DNA of 64,000 bases from a virus: the IMG/VR virus record IMGVR_UViG_3300032296_002019, positions 35,489 to 99,488 of that record; one strand, given 5' to 3'. Positions 53,681-61,700 of the stretch are shown here, one piece after another (within the stretch, counting starts at the first letter, position 1; each line of letters opens with the position of its first letter). A program made the position numbers and the translations under genes. The notes below the pieces were generated by a model. That model did not search any database and was not told where the DNA came from. It saw only the letters and a program-made list of their open reading frames with translations.

Positions 53681-54045
53681 TATCCTGATATTGGTATACC
53701 TGGTCTAAAAACTAAATCTGTACTATTAATAGCAAATCCTACATATAAAGATCTTACTGTAGATGTTGGAAATGGAGGAGTAGATACCAAACTACCATCA
53801 GACCCTAAGAAATAAGGAGATCCGGCAGCTAGAGAAGTCAGTCCTGTAACAACACCTTCGGCATAATATATGCCTCCTACTTTTAGTAGGACAGCATTTA
53901 GTTGAGACACACTATCTGTATTTGCAGCATTTGTTACAGTATTTTCTCCATTCACTCTAACCAACTTTCCATTGGTACCTCCAGTTAGTCCCGGAACTGT
54001 TATAGCAGTGCTTGTTATTGTACTTGTTGATTTTATAAAAGGCAT
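53680..54045 (-). CDS. Small virion protein
   Basis: 121 residues. Low-complexity, threonine- and glycine-rich beta sequence (FIKSTSTITSTAITVPGLTG, YYAEGVVTGLTSLAAGSPYF) typical of tail or fibre decoration proteins. Lies between the duplicated adhesin and the methyltransferase. Not assignable to a family. Confidence 0.65.
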   Translation of the reverse strand: MPFIKSTSTITSTAITVPGLTGGTNGKLVRVNGENTVTNAANTDSVSQLNAVLLKVGGIYYAEGVVTGLTSLAAGSPYFLGSDGSLVSTPPFPTSTVRSLYVGFAINSTDLVFRPGIPISG

Positions 54046-54057
54046 ATCTTATATTTT

Positions 54058-55014
54058 TTATACTCCTAATCTAATTAACTCAAAAAAACTATCGGTTGTT
54101 ATAGTGCCTATTCCCCCACTTTCTTTAGCAAAAACTTGTATGTAACTTCCAGAAGCTAAGCTGTAAACATTATCAAAATCTAAAGAATCATTCGGACTTA
54201 AGGAAGAACTAGCATATGAAGTATTGTCTATTCTTAAATCTATAGTATAAGAATTATTGCTTCCTAATGTACTCGCTTTAAAATAACTTTTTAATCTATA
54301 ATAACCATTAGTATATATTTTTGCTTTGGATGAGTCACTTATACTCCAATACGAGTTTCCGTTTATATCTGCGTTTGTATTGAATTGTGCGCTATCCCAT
54401 GTTATGGCAGAAAAAGAGGCTAATAAAGATTCTTCAGACGTTAAATTTAATTTTAGACCGCTAAATTTAGTAGCAGTAGATTGTGCTGATCCTATAGTAT
54501 CTCCTATGTTTTGAATTTCAAAAAAAGATCCAGCTACTATATCCCCTACTCCATCTGTTTCGGAAGCATATAATTCTACATAATCTCCAGATACTAATTC
54601 TAAAATTTCATCATATGTTACCGATTGATTGGCTCCCGCAATTGTAGTAGTTATTGTTGTACTACCGTTTTTCTTAACTGTAAAAGTATAGGAAGCGCCG
54701 CTACCCAAAGACCCTGCTAATACCAATAAATTAATTCTATAAAACCCTGGTCTACTGATATTAAGTTTGGTAGGGCTTACCAAATTAAAATACTCTCCTA
54801 TATCAAAGGCTTCCGAATCAAAAGCAACAGCGGTTAGAGTAGATATTAAAGATTTGTTTGTATCTAATACTATTTTAGCCCCTAAAAATTCTTTTAAAGC
54901 ATCATCTCTATACACATTCCATATCCCTTTTGTAGAAATATATTGCCATACAATACCGTTATCGTCCGTGTATTGCTGCAAATTAGCGGGGTTTGATGGA
55001 AAGTTTAGTGCCAT
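54058..55014 (-). CDS. Tail protein with duplicated C1q/TNF-like domain
   Basis: 318 residues. The frame contains two similar halves: SLISTLTAVAFDSEAFDI ... SFFEIQNIG and SLLASFSAITWDSAQFNT ... SFFELIRLG. Each has a central GFYRI or GYYRL segment followed by a series of beta strands, like C1q/TNF-fold adhesins. The duplication suggests a head-to-tail trimeric decoration or receptor-binding module. A GATATTTATC-like variant of the motif abuts its ATG. Confidence 0.72.
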   Translation of the reverse strand: MALNFPSNPANLQQYTDDNGIVWQYISTKGIWNVYRDDALKEFLGAKIVLDTNKSLISTLTAVAFDSEAFDIGEYFNLVSPTKLNISRPGFYRINLLVLAGSLGSGASYTFTVKKNGSTTITTTIAGANQSVTYDEILELVSGDYVELYASETDGVGDIVAGSFFEIQNIGDTIGSAQSTATKFSGLKLNLTSEESLLASFSAITWDSAQFNTNADINGNSYWSISDSSKAKIYTNGYYRLKSYFKASTLGSNNSYTIDLRIDNTSYASSSLSPNDSLDFDNVYSLASGSYIQVFAKESGGIGTITTDSFFELIRLGV

Positions 55015-55025
55015 ATAGATAAATA

Positions 55026-55718
55026 TTAATCAGAGGTTATATTATAGGATCGTTTTCTAAAATTAGGGGAGACCATACTAGCTCCTGTACCATATCTTAA
55101 TACTACGTCACTAGCATTATTATTAGTTGCACCTGTAATCTCCCAAGCCATTTTTATTATAAGAAATTCATAATTTAATCTAACAATAGGAGCTGTCCAC
55201 GTTACTGTACTAGTTTGTGCAACTGTTGTTGCTAAGTTAGATACAGTAGTTCCAACTAATCTAGCTGCAGTTAATTGTGTTGTTCCGGAAAATGCAGTTC
55301 CAGACCTAGACGCTTTAAAAACTCTTATACCCATTCTACCATCCTGCTGACCCCCTGCACCTACTGCAATAACAGGAAAGTTAAATGTCCAATCTCCTGC
55401 TGGAAAATACCCATTGTATTCATATAAGGTAGATATACTTTCAATATCACTTAATAAATCTGGTGGTGTATAAATTGCGGTAGCATTATATGAGTTATCT
55501 ACAACAGGTGCTGTAGCCGTAGGTTGAATGGTTGTTGAAAAACCTGCTACTTCGGCTCCTTGAGATAATAAGCGGTAATTACCAAGTGCTGTTTTAGCTA
55601 CAGTCCATCCTGTTACTGATGTTGCTGCTGCAACAGCGGCTGCTTCATCCCACCATAATCTATTTGGGTTTGTACCGCCAACGTTAATTTGATTTAAATT
55701 CCATGTTTTTATAGGCAT
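55026..55718 (-). CDS. Structural protein, tail fibre region
   Basis: 230 residues. It starts IKTWNLNQINVGGTNPNRLW and continues with aromatic and beta-rich sequence (YEYNGYFPAGDWTFNFPVIA). It lies in the fibre cluster, 8 nt after the CxxCxxCC gene. No family recognised. Confidence 0.65.
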   Translation of the reverse strand: MPIKTWNLNQINVGGTNPNRLWWDEAAAVAAATSVTGWTVAKTALGNYRLLSQGAEVAGFSTTIQPTATAPVVDNSYNATAIYTPPDLLSDIESISTLYEYNGYFPAGDWTFNFPVIAVGAGGQQDGRMGIRVFKASRSGTAFSGTTQLTAARLVGTTVSNLATTVAQTSTVTWTAPIVRLNYEFLIIKMAWEITGATNNNASDVVLRYGTGASMVSPNFRKRSYNITSD

Positions 55719-55725
55719 ACATAAC

Positions 55726-56070
55726 TTAATTTATTTTAGTAAATTTATAGGTACAATTAGGCCAATCTGTTATATGATTAGGTTTTGAAGGTTGAAATTT
55801 ACATCCATTTAAATAATAATGTGTATCCCTCCCTGTGCAAAATCCTTTATTATCTTCTGTTAGTCTAAAGTAAGCACATTTACCATGTATTACAGGATCT
55901 AATCCCTGTCCTTGAACCCAATTTCCATCTTGGTTTTTAAATAGGTGATCTACAGGATCATCATCACAACAATCCCCACATTGGGAACACCCGCCTGTTC
56001 TTTCCCAAACATCCCCATTTGAAGGATCTATCCAATATATTGTTTCGTCTTCTATGTAGTCTAAAGGCAT
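55726..56070 (-). CDS. CxxCxxCC (YkgJ-like) metal-binding protein
   Basis: 114 residues. GGCSQCGDCCDDD shows the CxxCxxCC pattern of the YkgJ family, with later cysteines (HGKCAYFRL, KGFCTGRD, LNGCKFQP) that complete the metal site. These proteins are presumed to bind zinc or iron. It lies in the tail-fibre cluster between structural genes, which is unexpected. No signal peptide is present. Confidence 0.8.
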   Translation of the reverse strand: MPLDYIEDETIYWIDPSNGDVWERTGGCSQCGDCCDDDPVDHLFKNQDGNWVQGQGLDPVIHGKCAYFRLTEDNKGFCTGRDTHYYLNGCKFQPSKPNHITDWPNCTYKFTKIN

Positions 56071-56079
56071 AAACTAAAT

Positions 56080-56883
56080 TTAATATATTAATCCGATAAA
56101 TAATTCATTGACAGTTCCAGCTAAAGCTGTTGTTTCTAGCCATACAAAGTTATTAGCAGGTACGGTAGTATTTGCTGTCAAAGCTAAGTTAACACTACTT
56201 GTGGTACTAGTAACAGTCTGTGCACTTACTATAGCAGTTCCAGCAGCGTTTCTATCAGCATCATATCTCAAAGTCACAGTAACGGAAGGGTTAGCAGATC
56301 CTCTTATAACTCCTCTTACAGATCTAATAACAGTACTTCCAGAAGTGAATAATAGTGTGACGTCTTCCGCAGAAGTAGGGTCAGCTATAGATATACCTGT
56401 AGCTGTTACTAAAAAAGTACCCGCTGCTATTCCAGTAAGGCCGCTACCATCCCCTCTAAAAGATCCTGTAAAAGCAGACCCTGTGAAAAAAGATCCTGTT
56501 ATAGAAGTAGCCCTAGAAAAATCAACAAACGATTGGGTTACTAATAAACTACCAGTTATTACAGCTGATCCTGAAAAAGGAAATCCAGCCCCAGAACCCC
56601 CTGCCGATCCTGATAAGGAACCAGTTATTCCGCTAGTTACTACCAAAGACCCTGATATTACGACTCTTGTGCTAGGTTCTATATAAAACACATCCACACT
56701 ACCAGAAGTAAGTGTAAATATATTATTTCCTGCCTTTAAATCAGATAACTCCAATAAAGGTCCTGATGAGCCGGAAACAACTAAAATTGCGGATCCGCTA
56801 CCTCTTACGGTAAGTACTTTCTCTGCACTAGCGGATACTTCTAGCAGTCCTAAACTTCCGGTATCTGTGTAAAATATTGACAT
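56080..56883 (-). CDS. Tail fibre protein with serine/glycine repeats
   Basis: 267 residues, beginning SIFYTDTGSLGLLEVSASAE. Short beta repeats of the type TGSLLVT, FSGSAVI, ISGSLVV are spread through it, followed by a C-terminal beta domain (VTLRYDADRNAAGTAIVSAQ). This is typical of phage fibre shafts. It is probably part of the same appendage set as the large fibre upstream. Confidence 0.72.
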   Translation of the reverse strand: MSIFYTDTGSLGLLEVSASAEKVLTVRGSGSAILVVSGSSGPLLELSDLKAGNNIFTLTSGSVDVFYIEPSTRVVISGSLVVTSGITGSLSGSAGGSGAGFPFSGSAVITGSLLVTQSFVDFSRATSITGSFFTGSAFTGSFRGDGSGLTGIAAGTFLVTATGISIADPTSAEDVTLLFTSGSTVIRSVRGVIRGSANPSVTVTLRYDADRNAAGTAIVSAQTVTSTTSSVNLALTANTTVPANNFVWLETTALAGTVNELFIGLIY

Positions 56884-56887
56884 TTAT

Positions 56888-56895
56888 TATAAATA
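56888..56895 (-). promoter_or_regulatory. ATATTTATA-type motif adjoining fibre gene start
   Basis: Sense AAATATTTATAATAA runs directly into ATG at 56883 (4-nt gap). Confidence 0.4.
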
Positions 56896-56921
56896 TTTTA
56901 TCTGTATGTTATTCTACAAAG

Positions 56922-57113
56922 TTAATTATTAAATGTGGGGGGATATGTCTTTATCCACCACTCTTCTGGAGTAATGTATGTAGTGTCTTCATTAATGTAA
57001 TTATATATCTGATATTCTTCAACAGGCCTATAGTTATAGTAATATAAAAAGAAAAAAAATGATAAAAGAATAATACCTAGTATTTTAAAATTTACAGTTA
57101 TTGTGTTTTTCAT
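56922..57113 (-). CDS. Small membrane protein
   Basis: 63 residues from the ATG at 57113. An earlier ATG at 57149 would overlap the fibre gene stop. One transmembrane helix (ILGIILLSFFFFLYYYN) is followed by an aromatic tail (PEEWWIKTYPPTF). It sits between two fibre genes. Function unknown. Confidence 0.6.
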   Translation of the reverse strand: MKNTITVNFKILGIILLSFFFFLYYYNYRPVEEYQIYNYINEDTTYITPEEWWIKTYPPTFNN

Positions 57114-57126
57114 ATTCAATTTTTTA

Positions 57127-58734
57127 TTACACATATCTATTAAGCTCATTATTATAAAGACGAATTATTTGTTGTTCAGTTAAAGCGTCAGAATATACTT
57201 TAAAATTCCCTATGGACATGTCAAAAAACCCAATTGTTGATAAACTAGCTACAGCTATACCTTCTGTAGAACTCCTTAAACTAGTTCCAGTATTATTACC
57301 AGATGTCTCTAATACACTATTAACATACAGGGCTTGAGAAACCCCACCTGTCCATACCCCTACTAAAAAATACCATTCATTTGTAATTATTGCTGAACTT
57401 CCTGAAATTATAGAAGATACTGTACTAGGAGCTGTAGTAACTACTCCGAATACTGGCTTGGTGTTTGAATCCGTACCTAAATATAAACTCCATCCGTCCC
57501 CAGAAAAGTCTCTTCCTCTAGATAAAAACGATCTACCACCAGTTGTTGGAATTTTTACCCAAGCTGTTAATGTAAAATTGGATGTTGCAGACCCAGAATA
57601 TGGAAATATAGCATATTGATTTGTTCCATTAAAACTAAAATTAGCTGGAGGTGTACTAGTATAAGTGGGAGAATTGAATAGTGATCCTGTAAAATTATTA
57701 AATGATAAATCATACCAAGAAGTACCTGATCCTGGGTAACTTAGAGAATTTTGCGGGTCTACTGATAGTTGGGGGACAACTGGATATATTAATCTAATTA
57801 GACCTTGAGCTCCACTGCCTCCTGAACGGTTTGCGCCTGAAACTTTTACAGCTCCGCCACCTCCCCCTCCATAATTTTCTCCTGGATTTCCATTTGCAGA
57901 AGAATTAGCAGCTCCTATTCCACCAATTCCCCCATACTCCTTAAAATCAGATAACTCAACTGTTTTTCCTCCTGATCCTGCTCCTGCTCCTCCATCTCCT
58001 CCGAATGGAACGAAATCTGGAAAAGTGGCTGACCCAGCAGTCCCATCTGCTCCGAAATAAATCACATCCCCTATGGAACCGCTTCTATTTCCTATTCCCC
58101 CTGGTGCGGGTTGATCAACTGTTCCTCCTACATCGCCTCCCGTTCCTCCTACGGCAATAACTACGTTTGTTTCCCAAGTAGTACTGCTACCAGTAGCGCC
58201 AATACCCGTTCCTCCTGCTGTAGAACTTCCTACTGAATAGGATTTACTACTTTGAGATAAATCATATGTTACTAATTTTCTCGAATACTGTCCTCCACCT
58301 CCTCCTCCACCTGTAGTACCGTTTATAGTAGATCCTCCACCAGCACCACCGCCGCCCCAACATTCAACTATAACTTGAGTTACTCCAACTGGTTTTGTCC
58401 AAGTTCCAGATCCTACAGTTGTTATTAACTGTTCTGTAAACACAAAATCATCAACGCTAGAAGTTATAAGCAAGTTTGTTACAGTTACTGTACTAAATGC
58501 GCCTGCTTGTGTATTATCTGGTATAGATCCGGATACTGCCAATATATATTGAGGTACATCTTGAGCTAAATTTACTGTTTCTAATGTTCCATCCACTTTT
58601 TGATACTCTAACGCATCCAAAGTGTTAACAGTTACTGCTCTATAGACTTGTCCAACTATTGGAGCAGACAAACTTAGGTTTCCTACTTTAAAAATAGAAT
58701 TTGTTAATCTAAAAGATGTGTTTATTAGTCGCAT
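57127..58734 (-). CDS. Tail fibre/adhesin with glycine-rich and LamG-like domains
   Basis: 535 residues from the ATG at 58734; a TTG at 58776 would overlap the large fibre gene. Residues about 110-330 contain a glycine-rich part (WGGGGAGGGSTINGTTGGGG and others). About residues 340-535 form a LamG/concanavalin-like lectin domain (GTNQYAIFPYSGSATSNFTL, LTAWVKIP, NEWYFLVGVWTGG). Such domains bind sugars, so this is a likely receptor-binding protein. It follows the giant collagen-like fibre gene by 12 nt. Confidence 0.78.
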   Translation of the reverse strand: MRLINTSFRLTNSIFKVGNLSLSAPIVGQVYRAVTVNTLDALEYQKVDGTLETVNLAQDVPQYILAVSGSIPDNTQAGAFSTVTVTNLLITSSVDDFVFTEQLITTVGSGTWTKPVGVTQVIVECWGGGGAGGGSTINGTTGGGGGGGQYSRKLVTYDLSQSSKSYSVGSSTAGGTGIGATGSSTTWETNVVIAVGGTGGDVGGTVDQPAPGGIGNRSGSIGDVIYFGADGTAGSATFPDFVPFGGDGGAGAGSGGKTVELSDFKEYGGIGGIGAANSSANGNPGENYGGGGGGAVKVSGANRSGGSGAQGLIRLIYPVVPQLSVDPQNSLSYPGSGTSWYDLSFNNFTGSLFNSPTYTSTPPANFSFNGTNQYAIFPYSGSATSNFTLTAWVKIPTTGGRSFLSRGRDFSGDGWSLYLGTDSNTKPVFGVVTTAPSTVSSIISGSSAIITNEWYFLVGVWTGGVSQALYVNSVLETSGNNTGTSLRSSTEGIAVASLSTIGFFDMSIGNFKVYSDALTEQQIIRLYNNELNRYV

Positions 58735-58745
58735 ATCCGTAACTA

Positions 58746-61700
58746 TTAACTTTCTCCATAAGCTGTGGCTACCCAATATGTTGTTCCTGTTAAACTTACA
58801 TTACTATTTGAGTCTATTACAAAACTACCTGTTAATTTACTTTCTATAGTCCAAGTTCTTGAGTCCTCACCTGTTACTACTATTGCGTAGTTTGTATTTC
58901 CAAAAGCTGTAGTGAATGTTACAGTAGCTTTCCTAGGATTGCCAGTGAAAGATGTATTAGCTATAGATCCTGCTTTAGTGGTAAGACCTCCACCTCCTAT
59001 AGTTATAGATCCAGTACTATTAGATACTGTAGCACTAACACCTGCACCTATAAAGTTTAAGAACGTAGCAGTACCTTGAGCCGTACCTTCATCAGCAATT
59101 GTAAGAGATATAGAAGATCCGCTACTTCCTGAGCTACCTGATGAGCCTGCAGTGCCTGAAGACCCAGTTGAGCCGCTACTTCCTGAACTGCCTGTGCTAC
59201 CAGATGATCCACTAGAACCTCTACTACCAGAAGATCCAGAAGAGCCAGATGTTCCGGAAGAGCCACTAGACCCAGAAGTACCTGAAGAACCGCTTGTACC
59301 TGTGCTACCAGATGAACCAGTAGAACCACTAGAACCTGAAGTTCCAGTAGATCCAGAACTACCGGAAGTACCTGAGGAACCATCTCTACCTGATGATCCG
59401 CTAGATCCACTAGTACCAGAACTACCGGAAGTACCTGTAGAGCCAGAGGAACCAGTAGAACCACTAGAACCTGAAGTTCCGGTACTACCAGATGAACCAG
59501 ATGTTCCTGAGGAACCACTAGAACCAGTAGACCCACTAGACCCAGATGAGCCAGAGGTTCCTGAAGAACCATCTCTACCTGAGGAACCAGAAGATCCACT
59601 AGAACCTGAAGTTCCAGAAGAACCAGAACTTCCTGAGGTTCCTGTAGATCCGGAACTACCACTAGTTCCAGTAGAACCTGAGGAGCCTGCGCTTCCTGAG
59701 GATCCACTTGTACCCGAAGTAGCTGCTGTATATGAGGTTCCATTTATTATTAAAGAACCGCTAATGCTAACACTTCCAGTAAACTGGTGGGTATTTTGTA
59801 TAGTAGTACCGAATTGAGTAGATCCAGTAATATAACTTACAGAGGAAGTAACGGTTTGTACTACTAATGTAGTAGCGTTTATAGTATTGGTTACAGTTAA
59901 AGATCCTGTTATAATTGTACTTCCAGATACACTGAACGCTGTTCCATTGTATACTAAAGCTGCAGAAGCTGTAGCCGCATTTGTACTATTATCAGCAAGT
60001 AATACTCGGCCTATAGCTGGACTATTGATAGTATTAAATCCTGTTCCAGAAGAACCGCTGCTACCAGAAGAGCCTGATGATCCAGTAGAACCACTGCTTC
60101 CTGTGCTTCCTGATGAACCGGATGAGCCTGTGCTTCCTGATGAACCTGAGCTTCCTCTGGTACCAGAAGAGCCGCTAGAACCGCTAGTTCCTGTTGATCC
60201 AGAAGACCCAGACGTTCCAGTAGAACCAGAAGATCCAGAAGTTCCTGATGAACCATCTCTACCTGAGGAACCAGATGAACCAGAAGATCCACTAGTTCCT
60301 GTACTACCACTAGACCCAGAACTACCTGTTGAACCAGAGGATCCTGTAGACCCAGAACTGCCAGAGGAACCTGATGTACCTGAGGATCCTGAAGTACCAG
60401 ATGATCCTACAGATACCAAGTTAGTACCAACTCCTGCTGCGCCTGTAGTAATGTCTATATAATATCCACGAGCGTCACCACCCTGTTCAAAAAATCTAAG
60501 TCTATTTTGCCAAATATCTATTGTTACACCGCTACCAGTTATTGATGTGTTAGTTTGAGCTTTTCCTAATAAAAGTTCTCCACCTTCATCTCCACCAACA
60601 GTACCTAAAATTAATTTTGGACTAGCACTACCAGTAATAGTAAGTATAGATCCATCAAATATTAAATTAGCTTCTGCATTTGCTGCATTTGCAGTACCGT
60701 CTGATGTTAATAATCTATTATCAGCTGCATTAGCTATTGTAGTAAATCCTGTACCACTAGTCCCTGAACTTCCTGAAGAACCTGAGGTTCCAGAAGATCC
60801 TGATGAACCAGATGTTCCGGAAGATCCGCTAGTACCTGTTGATCCGGAGGATCCGGTAGATCCTGATGAACCAGATGAACCAGTAGAGCCAGAAGAACCT
60901 GAAGATCCTCTAGTTCCTGAAGAACCTGAAGAACCGCTAGTACCTGTGCTTCCGCTAGTTCCAGTACTTCCTGAACTACCGGAAGAACCGGATGATCCAC
61001 TTGTTCCAGCACTACCACTAGTTCCTGTAGAGCCAGATGAACCAGTAGAGCCGCTAGATCCAGAAGTACCTGTGCTACCACTAGTTCCAGTGCTTCCTGA
61101 ACTACCGGAAGAACCAGATGAACCTCTAGTACCAGACGAACCGGAAGAGCCACTAGTTCCAGAAGATCCAGATGTTCCGGAAGTTCCTGAACTAGCTGCT
61201 GTATAAGAAGTACCGTTTATGGTTAAAGTACCTTGTACTACAAAATTTGTTGAATAAGAAGAGGTTGCTGCGTATGAAGCTGATAACGGACTTCCATTAA
61301 CCCATAAACCAGCATTGTAAACAAGTGCTTGTCCAGTACTTGGAGTTGTAATTGTTACATCCCCTAGATCATCTAAGTTTTGTGCAGCAGCTCCACCTCC
61401 ACCTCCAGAGGATCCAGCAGTATTTCTAAATAGACCTGCTTGTATAATCCTATTATCTGTAGTATTATTTAAATCGGTTGTATTTCCTTTAGCAATTATA
61501 TAGCCAATAAACGGTAAAGCTATTATACTAGTTTCTGATTCTACGAAAGAATCTGTTGATATAGCTTGTAATGCTAAAGCAAGGCTAGCATATGTGTTTT
61601 GACCATAGTAAACATAGCTTATCCCGTTTACTACTCCTTGGAAAACCCTTTGAATAGTCCATTCATCAGTTCCAACACTAGCTAAGGTACCAGATCCATT

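Noticed and set aside
56108-56686. 192-codon plus-strand frame
   Set aside because: It is a mirror of the fibre gene on the minus strand, valine/proline rich with no recognisable domain.
59152-61206. Long plus-strand proline/glutamate-rich frames
   Set aside because: They are the complement of the Gly-Ser repeats of the fibre gene; the repetitive codons keep several frames open artificially.
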